Assembly (NCBI RefSeq): GCF_014207955.1
Contig: NZ_JACHLK010000007.1
Span: 62,001 to 126,000, forward strand
Direction of reading: 5' to 3'
Source of the DNA: Acidovorax soli
GTDB lineage: Bacteria > Pseudomonadota > Gammaproteobacteria > Burkholderiales > Burkholderiaceae_C
DNA: 64,000 bases
How positions within the stretch are numbered: the first letter of the stretch is position 1; the number at the start of each line of letters is the position of its first letter. The notes below the pieces were generated by a model. It did no database searches. It was given only the letters and a program-made list of their open reading frames with translations, and had not been told where the DNA came from. The position numbers were made by a program, and so were the translations under genes. This document shows, one piece after another, positions 1 to 6,322 of this stretch.

Positions 1-249
<249 letters not shown>

Positions 250-276
250 TCATAACGTCGTTGTCAGATTGGGTGG

Positions 277-1503
277 TCAGCCTTTCACGCACACCACCTG
301 CTTGAGCGTGTAGACCACCTCCACCAGGTCCTGCTGCGCGGCCATCACGGCATCGATGTCCTTGTAGGCCATCGGGATCTCGTCGATCACGTCGGCGTCC
401 TTGCGGCATTCCACGCCTTCGGTCGCGGCGATCTGGTCGGCGATGGTGTACATCTTCTTGGCCTTGGTGCGGCTCATCTTGCGGCCCGCGCCGTGGCTGC
501 AGCTCATGAAGCTCTCGGGATTGCCCTTGCCGCGCACGATGAAGCTCTTGGCACCCATGCTGCCCGGGATGATGCCCAGCTCGCCGGCCTTGGCGCTCAC
601 GGCACCCTTGCGGGTGACGAGCACGTCCTCGCCGAAGTGCGTCTCGCGGCTCACGTAGTTGTGGTGGCAGTTGACCGCCTCCACATGCGCCTCGAACGGC
701 TTGGTGATCACCTTGCGGGCGGCTGCGATCACGCGCTGCATCATCACCTCGCGGTTGGCGCGCGCGAACTTCTGCGCCCAGCCCACCGCGCGCACGTAGT
801 CGCCGAAGTACTTGGCGCCCTCCTCGAAGTAGGCCAGGTCCTGGTCGGGCAGGTTGCGCTGGTGCAGCTCGGCGTCCTTCTTGGCCAGCTCGATGAAGTG
901 CGTGCCGATGGCATTGCCCACGCCGCGCGAACCCGAGTGCAGCATGAACCACACGCCACCCTGCTCATCCAGGCACACCTCGATGAAGTGGTTGCCGGTG
1001 CCCAGCGTGCCCAGGTGCTTGTGGTTGTTGGTGTTGCGAAAGCGCGGGTAGTCCTCGCAGATCGCATCGAACTCGCCCTTGAGCGCGGCCCAGGCCACAT
1101 CGGTCTCGTCGGGCGGCGTTTCCCACGCACCCTTGTCGCGGCCCATGCGCTTGGGGTTGCTGCCGTGCGGCACGGCCTTCTCGATGGCCGAGCGCAGTGG
1201 GCCCAGGTTGTCGGGCAGGTCGTTGGCGGAGAGCGTGGTCTTGCAGGCCATCATGCCGCAGCCGATGTCCACGCCCACCGCGGCCGGGATGATGGCCTTG
1301 AAGGTCGGGATCACCGAGCCCACGGTGGCGCCAATGCCGTAGTGCACGTCGGGCATGGCCGCCACGTGCTTGAACACGATGGGCAGGCGTGCCGCGTTCT
1401 CCAGCTGCTTCTGGGCCTCGTCTTCCACGGGAACGCCCTGGGTCCACATCTTGATGGGGACGCCGTTGTCCACGGGCTTGAGGATGTAGTTGTTCTTTGG
1501 CAT
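277..1503 (-). CDS. rtcB: RNA-splicing ligase RtcB
   Basis: GTP- and Mn-dependent RNA ligase of 408 residues. It joins 2',3'-cyclic-phosphate or 3'-phosphate ends to 5'-OH ends through a guanylylated histidine. Visible signatures are VGVDIGCGMM (Asp79 and Cys82, metal ligands), GTLGTGNHFIE, HSGSRGVG, CHHNYVSRE, PGSMGAKSF and SCSHGAGRKMSR, where His337 is the expected GMP acceptor. The length fits the short bacterial RtcB form. The ATG at 1503 was chosen because the RtcB N-terminus starts there; the upstream in-frame extension overlaps the preceding gene. It sits in a unit controlled by sigma-54 and RtcR, between a ClpP-fold protease and an RlaP-type nucleotidyltransferase. I see no rtcA in the window. 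Confidence 0.97.
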   Translation of the reverse strand: MPKNNYILKPVDNGVPIKMWTQGVPVEDEAQKQLENAARLPIVFKHVAAMPDVHYGIGATVGSVIPTFKAIIPAAVGVDIGCGMMACKTTLSANDLPDNLGPLRSAIEKAVPHGSNPKRMGRDKGAWETPPDETDVAWAALKGEFDAICEDYPRFRNTNNHKHLGTLGTGNHFIEVCLDEQGGVWFMLHSGSRGVGNAIGTHFIELAKKDAELHQRNLPDQDLAYFEEGAKYFGDYVRAVGWAQKFARANREVMMQRVIAAARKVITKPFEAHVEAVNCHHNYVSRETHFGEDVLVTRKGAVSAKAGELGIIPGSMGAKSFIVRGKGNPESFMSCSHGAGRKMSRTKAKKMYTIADQIAATEGVECRKDADVIDEIPMAYKDIDAVMAAQQDLVEVVYTLKQVVCVKG

Positions 1504-1541
1504 GTCGCTTTCCTTCTTCGTTCTTTCTCTCTGCTGGTGGT

Positions 1542-2567
1542 TCATGCCACGTGCAGTGCGGTCTTGCGGATCTTGTTGCCGTGGCGGTCGATGCGGCGCC
1601 AGCTGCTGTTGTCGTTCATCGTGATCCAGCGGCGCTCTTCGGCGCGGTAGAACCAGTCTTTGTCCTGCTGGTAGAAAACCTGGGCACCCAGGGTTTCCCA
1701 GATGTTGACGATTTCGTTGCCGTGGGCGCGGAACTCGTCGAAGTCCGTGGTCGCTTTCTGGCCCATCTCGCTGTAGCAGCCATTGAGCTGCAGCAGCAGC
1801 CGGTTGACGTCGTCGGGCATGCGCTCTGCCTTGAGGCCGATCTTCACTGCTTCGTCCATGAGAATGGGATAGCTGTGGGAGGGGTACTTCGAATTGAGCG
1901 TGGTCGCAATCAGTTCCGCCGTTTCTTCCTGTTCGATGTGGTAGCTCAGCAGCTCGCGGCACAGCATGATGGACAGCGATTCTGCGCGGTCCACAGCACC
2001 GATCACCAGGGGATGCACGTACTGGAACAACGACTTGTAGGCGTTGTCCATGGTGTCTCCTTGTTGCTCGCGCCACAGGCGGATGACACGCTGCAGCTCG
2101 TTCAAGCTCACACTGACGCGGTCATTGTCCCGGTCCAGCGGTGACAGCGCGTGATTGAGCGAGGTGTCCACCGCCGTGAGATAGGCCGTCGGGCCCATCA
2201 GGATGCGGTCGGCACCCAGCGCGATCATCGTAGCCGCCGAAGCGCACTCCAGTGGAACCAGCGCCACCAGGCGTTGGCAGTGCTGGCGCAGCAGGTTCAC
2301 GAGGCGCAGCGAGACCTGGCCGCTGCCTCCATCGGATTTCAGGAACAGGTAGATCGTCTCGTGCTGGCCCAACTGCCCCAGGATGTCATAGAGGGCCACC
2401 ACGTCGGAGTGGCACACCGAGCCTCGGGGGCTGTTCCAGTAGCTGATGACCGGGCCGCCGAGCAGCGCCGTGAGCTGGCCGATGACCGCCTGCGTCTTGC
2501 TGAAGAGCACGGGCGGCTGCTTGATCTTGATGTCTTTCTTGGCTTGGTTTTCCATGCTGTTTGCCAT
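1542..2567 (-). CDS. ClpP-fold serine protease of the SDH/SppA type
   Basis: A soluble protein of 341 residues with the crotonase/ClpP fold seen in serine dehydrogenase proteinases (SDH_sah) and SppA. A strand with the oxyanion-type glycines (FLKSDGGSG, residues 76-83) is followed by ECASAATMIALGAD, where Ser110 is the likely nucleophile. After it comes GPTAYLTAVD, which matches the family's GxxSxLGPID segment. There is no signal peptide, so it probably acts in the cytoplasm, possibly on the membrane platform made by the slipin encoded upstream; slipin/NfeD-type proteases are a known pairing. The start could be the ATG at 2567 or at 2555; 2567 has the purine run just upstream. Substrate unknown. 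It lies 38 nt from rtcB and 22 nt from the gene before it. Confidence 0.75.
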   Translation of the reverse strand: MANSMENQAKKDIKIKQPPVLFSKTQAVIGQLTALLGGPVISYWNSPRGSVCHSDVVALYDILGQLGQHETIYLFLKSDGGSGQVSLRLVNLLRQHCQRLVALVPLECASAATMIALGADRILMGPTAYLTAVDTSLNHALSPLDRDNDRVSVSLNELQRVIRLWREQQGDTMDNAYKSLFQYVHPLVIGAVDRAESLSIMLCRELLSYHIEQEETAELIATTLNSKYPSHSYPILMDEAVKIGLKAERMPDDVNRLLLQLNGCYSEMGQKATTDFDEFRAHGNEIVNIWETLGAQVFYQQDKDWFYRAEERRWITMNDNSSWRRIDRHGNKIRKTALHVA

Positions 2568-2589
2568 TTCTTTTTTCTGTTGTGTAGCC

Positions 2590-3399
2590 TTATCCACTGA
2601 CCAGGTCGAACACCGCTTCCACGATCTGCTTGGGGCCCATGCAATTGCCACAGGTGCAGTGCGCGGGCCGCCCCATGGCACTGGTGTCCAGCGCCAGGAT
2701 CTTCTGCGCAAAGCGCTGGCGGTTGCCTTCGTCCAGCATCCAGGCTTTCATCGCCTCGCAGAATTCCGGCTGGTCCTCTGCAAAGGCGTTCTGGATGGCG
2801 TTCTTTCCCCAGAAGTCCCAGTAGCTGGCCTCGGCGTAGTGCAGCACGGCGCTCGGGCGCTCATCGCCCAGCCAGTGCGCCAGCAGCGGCTGCACATCCA
2901 CACCGCCCTTGTGGAACATCAGCAGGATGTCGAACGCATTCGCGCCATCGAACGGGCTGGGCTCACGCCCGGTATGCCCCAGGCCTTCGCGGAAGAAGGC
3001 CAGCGCGAAGGCGTCCACGGCGGCGCGTTCCTTGGGCGACAGGGCATCGGCCGGACAGTTGCCCAGGCGGTCCAGGTACAGCTCGGTCGAGTGGTGCAAC
3101 TCCTCGCCCAGGGCCAGCAGCTCCAGCATGCGGGGCAGGAAGTACAGCAGCTCGTCTGCAGGCTGTTCGCTGCTTTTGGCCGAGCCGTTGTACTCGCAGA
3201 AGTGGCGTGCCGTGAGCTGGCGCAGCGGCAGGCGGCGCAGCTCGCGTTCCGTGGCTTCGTCCACGCAGCAGGCCAGGCACACGTCCAGCGTGCTTTGGGG
3301 CGCTTCGTAGCGCTGGAACGCGGTGTACGCTGCATCCACAGCAGCGCGCAGCGCGGCGGGCAGGGGCGCTTCCTGGGTGCTTGTCTGTGCTTTCTTCAT
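2590..3399 (-). CDS. uncharacterised protein of RNA-repair operon (269 aa)
   Basis: I do not recognise a named family. It appears to be a soluble, mostly helical protein with no signal peptide or membrane segment. N-terminal landmarks are VCLACCVDEATERELRRLPL followed by HFCEYN and YFLPRMLELL. This pattern resembles a widespread family of hypothetical proteins in which a Cys-rich start leads into an FLPR-LEL helix. Near the C-terminus is HCTCGNCMGPK, a CxCxxC cluster that could bind a metal or be redox active. It is rich in Trp, His and Cys in the middle. The gene lies 51 nt downstream of another unknown gene and 22 nt before the ClpP-fold protease gene, so it is very likely part of the RtcR-controlled unit. 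No function is assigned. Confidence 0.8.
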   Translation of the reverse strand: MKKAQTSTQEAPLPAALRAAVDAAYTAFQRYEAPQSTLDVCLACCVDEATERELRRLPLRQLTARHFCEYNGSAKSSEQPADELLYFLPRMLELLALGEELHHSTELYLDRLGNCPADALSPKERAAVDAFALAFFREGLGHTGREPSPFDGANAFDILLMFHKGGVDVQPLLAHWLGDERPSAVLHYAEASYWDFWGKNAIQNAFAEDQPEFCEAMKAWMLDEGNRQRFAQKILALDTSAMGRPAHCTCGNCMGPKQIVEAVFDLVSG

Positions 3400-3450
3400 G
3401 GTCGTTTCTTCAAGGGCGCTTCACGCGCCCGTTGTCTCTTTCTGTCGCCG

Positions 3451-4188
3451 CTACTGCACCATTCCCCGGGCTGCGGCGCGCGCGTAGTTCTTCAGTTCCT
3501 CATCGTGCGCGGGCACGCCGCGGATGAATTGCTCCACCCGCTCCTGCAGTTCCCGGGGGCGCAGCAGGGCGTGACCCTCGTGGCCGATGCCGTGCAAGGC
3601 CGATACCTGCACGTCGCGGCAGGGCACCTCCAGCATCTGGCAGAACAGCTGCCACATCGCATCGCGCCACTCGGGGATGTGCCGGACGTTCCAGAAGGTC
3701 GGCCAGACGTCGAACCACATGTAGCAGGCAAAGTGCAGCCGGTCGCTGCCACTGCCGATGGTCTGGTACACATGGGCCATGCGTGGTGCAAAGCAGTCGC
3801 TCCACAGCCGCGGGAAGGCCTGCATCATGCGCATCGCATCCGCCAGCGGAACCGAGGAGTCGAGCACCTGCAGGGGGATGTCGCCAGCGTTGTTGCTCAT
3901 CACATGGGTCAGCCCCATGCCCACCTGTTCATCGCTGTAAGGCGCCAGGTCGGTACCCGCATTGGCGAACAGCACGGTCTGGATGTGCGTCCATTGCAGC
4001 GGCGTTGCCTCGAATTCGGGCTCGTCCATGTCCCAGTACCACTCCTGCTCCTTTTTGCCTGGCACAGGCCGGTCAAAAAGGTAGCGGACGGCGTCGGCAT
4101 ACAGCGTGGCATCAAGCCCCAGGGACCCGGGTGTCACTGGCAACGGTGCCTGCCTTGCCAGGCGTTTCTCACGTGCGGTCTGTTTCAT
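3451..4188 (-). CDS. uncharacterised protein of RNA-repair operon (245 aa)
   Basis: Not recognised. The 245-residue product has a basic N-terminus (KQTAREKRLARQ) and an acidic, aromatic-rich centre with many Trp (EWYWDMDEPEFE, MWFDVWPTFW). A histidine-bearing segment SALHGIGHEGHALL lies near residue 200, and the tail is basic. HGIGHEGH could be a metal site or be HEAT-like, but I see no catalytic signature I can name. No signal peptide or membrane helix. It is the first protein gene after the 233-nt tRNA-like RNA (30 nt from the RNA's CCA end to the ATG). That position suggests it is expressed with, and might act on or bind, that RNA. This is an inference from position only. Confidence 0.8.
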   Translation of the reverse strand: MKQTAREKRLARQAPLPVTPGSLGLDATLYADAVRYLFDRPVPGKKEQEWYWDMDEPEFEATPLQWTHIQTVLFANAGTDLAPYSDEQVGMGLTHVMSNNAGDIPLQVLDSSVPLADAMRMMQAFPRLWSDCFAPRMAHVYQTIGSGSDRLHFACYMWFDVWPTFWNVRHIPEWRDAMWQLFCQMLEVPCRDVQVSALHGIGHEGHALLRPRELQERVEQFIRGVPAHDEELKNYARAAARGMVQ

Positions 4189-4218
4189 GGTGTTCCTCTG
4201 TTCTTCTTTTCATTTATC

Positions 4219-4451
4219 TGGTGGACGCGGCGGGATTCGAACCCGCATCTTTGCAGCGACCACGGTTCTTGAGTCCTGTGGCCCAGTGAACGGTTGGAAA
4301 CGCGCGCCAGTGGCAGACCCGTCATCGGAGCCAGCACCTGCATCCTCAACCTTGCCCGTTCACCGACTCTCCCGATGCACTCGGTGTTACCCGACCTGCC
4401 GGCAATAACAACATTTTTGGCAGTGGCGCTCCCTTCTGTGCCAGCGCGCCC
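4219..4451 (-). ncRNA. 233-nt RNA with tRNA-like ends and encoded CCA
   Basis: Read on the minus strand, the 3' end is a near-perfect tRNA end. A T arm of 5 bp with loop TTCGAAT lies at 4230-4246, an acceptor strand at 4223-4229, then A and an encoded CCA (4219-4221). The acceptor strand pairs over 7 bp, one of them G-U, with GGGCGCG at 4445-4451. That strand is followed by a D-arm-like hairpin (TGGC/GCCA with GGs in the loop). In place of an anticodon arm there are about 160 nt of extra sequence with several possible helices, including an 8-bp GTGAACGG/CCGTTCAC pair. The RNA begins 22 nt after the slipin stop. It resembles bacterial Y RNA (YrlA-type) or tmRNA in having a tRNA-like module closing a long insert. 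It is too short for tmRNA and I see no tag reading frame. The class is uncertain. Confidence 0.7.
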
Positions 4452-4472
4452 GTGTTCCTTCTCGTTCTCTGC

Positions 4473-5612
4473 TCAGCGCAGCTTCACCAGGCCGTTGAGC
4501 ACCTGGTCCAGGCCGCCCACCACCGAGATCTTGTCGATGCGCTCGGCCACGCGTTCCAGCGTCTCCAGCTCCTTCATGCGCAGGGCGACGGGGTTGTCCT
4601 CCATCACCTTGGCGGTGTTGAGCAGCGAGCGCGTCGCGGCCGTTTCCTCGCGGCGGCGGATCACATTGGCCTGGGCCTGCTTCTCCGCCTGCACCACCTG
4701 GGTCAGGATGGCCTTCATGTCGCCGGGCAGCACGATGTCCTTCACGCCGGCGCTTTCCAGCGCAATGCCGTAGGGCGCGAGCTTGGCGGCCATGTGGGCG
4801 TTCACCACCTCGTCGATCACCGTCTTGTTCTCCAACAGCTCATCGAGCGTGCGGGTGCCCACGGCGGCGCGCAGCGCGAACTGCAGCTCGCGGTACAGGT
4901 GCTCCGCAGGCTTTTGCAGTTGGCTCCAGGCGCGCAGCACATCGGTGTAGCGGAAGGTCGCGCACAGGTTGATGCGCAGGCCCACCTTGTCGCGGGTCAT
5001 GATGTCCTGGCCCGAGACTTCCACCGACTGCAGGCGCAGGTCCACCAGCTCCACGGCCACGGTGCGGCCATACTTCCAGAAGGCATAGGCGCCGGCAGGC
5101 AGCAGGCGTTCCACCTTGCCGTCCACCGTCATCAGCGCGCAGGACGACTCGGGCACCTGCACCTGCAGCAGGCCGGCCAGGCCAGTCACCGTGCGGTGGC
5201 GCAACTGGGGCTGCGTCAGGCGCGCCACCAGTGCGGCAGGCAGCTCGGGGCCGGCGTTCAGATCGATCACCTGCACGGTCACTTCCACCTGGCCCTTCCA
5301 GTACAGGCGGCGGGTGCCAGGGGGCAGGATCTCTACCAGCACACCGTTCTCGCTGCGCAGGCCCACTTCGTTCTCGGCCAGCTCCACGCGCACGAACTCG
5401 GCGGCCACCACCTCGGGCTCGCGCGCCATCAGGTAGTCGGCCAGGGCATGGGTGAAGGCGGGTTGTTCCAGCGCGAAGCTTTCCACGCGCAGCTGGTCCA
5501 GGCCGGCAAACAGCCAGTGCGTGCCGCTGTGCAGGACGCGGTCGAAGTCGCCGTTGCGCAGCAGCAGGGCGCGTTCGCTCTTCTTCACGGTGGTGCGTTG
5601 GATCTTCAGCAT
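4473..5612 (-). CDS. slipin / SPFH-domain membrane protein
   Basis: A protein of 379 residues belonging to the SPFH (stomatin/prohibitin/slipin) family. Typical segments are VAVELVDLRLQSVEVSGQD, then MTRDKVGLRINLCATFRYTD (the band-7 strand pair), RELQFALRAAVGTRTLDELL, the helical segment APYGIALESAGVKDIVLPGD, and a coiled-coil part with EKQAQANVIRRREETAATRS. These proteins form large ring- or cage-like scaffolds on membranes. The N-terminal hydrophobic anchor is weak here (LALLLRNGDF-like stretch), so attachment may be peripheral. Slipins are recurrent members of RtcR-controlled RNA-repair operons. This gene is flanked on both sides by tRNA-like RNAs of the same unit. A short purine run (AAAGG) precedes the chosen ATG. 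Confidence 0.9.
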   Translation of the reverse strand: MLKIQRTTVKKSERALLLRNGDFDRVLHSGTHWLFAGLDQLRVESFALEQPAFTHALADYLMAREPEVVAAEFVRVELAENEVGLRSENGVLVEILPPGTRRLYWKGQVEVTVQVIDLNAGPELPAALVARLTQPQLRHRTVTGLAGLLQVQVPESSCALMTVDGKVERLLPAGAYAFWKYGRTVAVELVDLRLQSVEVSGQDIMTRDKVGLRINLCATFRYTDVLRAWSQLQKPAEHLYRELQFALRAAVGTRTLDELLENKTVIDEVVNAHMAAKLAPYGIALESAGVKDIVLPGDMKAILTQVVQAEKQAQANVIRRREETAATRSLLNTAKVMEDNPVALRMKELETLERVAERIDKISVVGGLDQVLNGLVKLR

Positions 5613-5890
5613 GTGTCTACCTTTTCTTCTTTCTTGGTCGCCGCATCGAACAGGAATGGGGGCCGTTACAGCGGGGCAGTGGTCCCAGGGGGCACGGTCG
5701 GTCCGGGCCCTGCAGTGCGCCGCGGCGGCGGCCCCGAGGGGCGTTCGCGTGGGCTGGCTGCGGGCGCGGGCCGTGCCGGGTGCTGGCACAAACCGCCACC
5801 GCTGACGGGGCAATGGCCTTCGGGCTGCGGCGCAACCCTGGTTCCTTCACCCCGCGTCCGGCGGGTGGTCTTTCGACCGTTTCTTCAACA
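5613..5890 (-). other. G/C-rich untranslated stretch between tRNA-like RNA and slipin
   Basis: About 280 nt of transcribed leader without a credible reading frame. On the minus strand it has small hairpins such as GGTC-GAAA-GACC (near 5867-5878) and long C/G runs. I see no third T-arm motif (TTCGANT) here. A purine-rich tract precedes the slipin start. Confidence 0.5.
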
Positions 5891-5891
5891 G

Positions 5892-5907
5892 CCGGCCCGA
5901 AGGCCGG
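5892..5907 (-). other. UUCG-capped hairpin directly after tRNA-like RNA
   Basis: On the minus strand the sequence CCGGCC-TTCG-GGCCGG forms a 6-bp stem with a UUCG tetraloop, flanked by complementary TTCTT and AAGAA. There is no U tract after it, so it is more likely a stability or processing element marking the 3' side of the tRNA-like RNA than a full terminator. Transcription must continue to reach the slipin. Confidence 0.6.
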
Positions 5908-5908
5908 A

Positions 5909-5978
5909 AGAATGGGCAGGAGTCGAACCTGCGACAGTCCCTTTGCAGGGGTGCTCTACCAGACTGAGCTACCAGTGG
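5909..5978 (-). ncRNA. tRNA-like RNA 2 (no anticodon loop)
   Basis: The minus strand shows TA followed by a canonical D arm, GCTC-AGTCTGGTA-GAGC (5953-5969, with GG in the loop), and a canonical T arm of 5 bp, GCAGG-TTCGACT-CCTGC (5916-5932). Where an anticodon arm should be there is only a 4-bp hairpin capped by a GNRA tetraloop, CCCT-GCAA-AGGG (5939-5950). No 7-nt anticodon loop is therefore possible. The acceptor stem is poor: about 4 of 7 pairs form between 5972-5978 and 5909-5915, and CCA follows directly after the T stem. It cannot decode and looks like a tRNA mimic, possibly a substrate, decoy or signal for the RNA-repair enzymes encoded downstream. Confidence 0.7.
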
Positions 5979-6041
5979 TGCAGGCCGGGAGTCGAACCCG
6001 GCAGTCCCTTGCGGGCTGGCTTCCACAGCCCTGCCGTCACC
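5976..6041 (-). ncRNA. tRNA-like RNA 1 (no anticodon loop, encoded CCA)
   Basis: This element lies immediately upstream of, and nearly abuts, tRNA-like RNA 2. Its T arm is CCGGG-TTCGACT-CCCGG (5985-6001), extendable by one pair. A mini hairpin CCC-GCAA-GGG (6006-6015) has the same GNRA loop as RNA 2. A small D-like hairpin GGCT-GTGGA-AGCC (6018-6030) carries GG in its loop. After the T stem comes CCTGC, then A, then CCA (5976-5978). CCTGC can pair with GCAGG at 6030-6034 as a short acceptor stem, and an outer GGT/ACC pairing is an alternative. The exact ends are uncertain. With no anticodon loop it is not a translating tRNA. Confidence 0.65.
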
Positions 6042-6065
6042 CGGTGCTCGCAGCGTGCGGCATGC

Positions 6066-6099
6066 GGGGAATCCGAAGGGCGTGAAGCCCTGGATCCCC
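6066..6099 (-). other. strong leader hairpin upstream of tRNA-like RNAs
   Basis: The transcript can fold GGGGATCC with GGATTCCCC (one bulged T) and, inside that, AGGGC with GCCCT around a TTCAC loop. This gives about 13 bp in one rod. It lies about 65 nt after the expected sigma-54 transcription start and 25 nt before tRNA-like RNA 1. It may protect the 5' end or act as a processing signal. Role inferred. Confidence 0.6.
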
Positions 6100-6174
6100 G
6101 GCACCGGCAGGGCGGGCCTTTGCCCCAACCCTGGCCTGTGAGCGTTCGCTGTTTGCGCCGAGTGCCTTGGTATT

Positions 6175-6190
6175 TGCGAATTGCGTGCCA
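6175..6190 (-). promoter_or_regulatory. sigma-54 promoter of RNA-repair operon
   Basis: On the minus strand TGGCACGCAATTCGCA matches the -24/-12 consensus TGGCACG-N4-TTGCA except for one base. The invariant GG (6188-6189) and GC (6176-6177) are separated by exactly 10 nt. It points away from rtcR into the tRNA-like RNAs and slipin, as expected for an RtcR-activated promoter. The expected start is near 6163. Confidence 0.85.
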
Positions 6191-6198
6191 GTCACCGG

Positions 6199-6251
6199 TT
6201 GAAAAGAGAAAATTTCTTCAATCGATTGATTTGAAAAGGGTTTTTCGTCAA
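6199..6251. promoter_or_regulatory. two inverted repeats, candidate RtcR binding sites
   Basis: Upstream of the sigma-54 site lie two imperfect palindromes that share ends of the form TTGAAAAG...CAA. One is at 6199-6221 (TTGAAAAG ... TTTCTTCAA) and one at 6231-6251 (TTGAAAAG ... TTTTCGTCAA). They are A/T-rich in a GC-rich region and spaced 32 bp apart, about three helical turns. That fits an enhancer site for a hexameric sigma-54 activator and possibly autoregulation of rtcR. Confidence 0.6.
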
Positions 6252-6322
6252 TGGAGAGGATCTCATGTGGCCGATGGCTTGTGAGTTGCTAGAATGAAAG
6301 CTAGTTTTATAGATATATAGAG

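Noticed and set aside
4219..4451. tmRNA (ssrA)
   Set aside because: At about 233 nt it is much shorter than known one-piece tmRNAs and I find no tag-peptide frame ending in a typical ALAA-like signal.
4219..4451. tRNA gene interrupted by a group I intron
   Set aside because: No recognisable group I core (P, Q, R, S elements), and the parts left would not make a proper anticodon arm.
5909..6041. Two ordinary tRNA genes
   Set aside because: T and D arms are present but a 7-nt anticodon loop is not possible, and the acceptor stems are short or mismatched.
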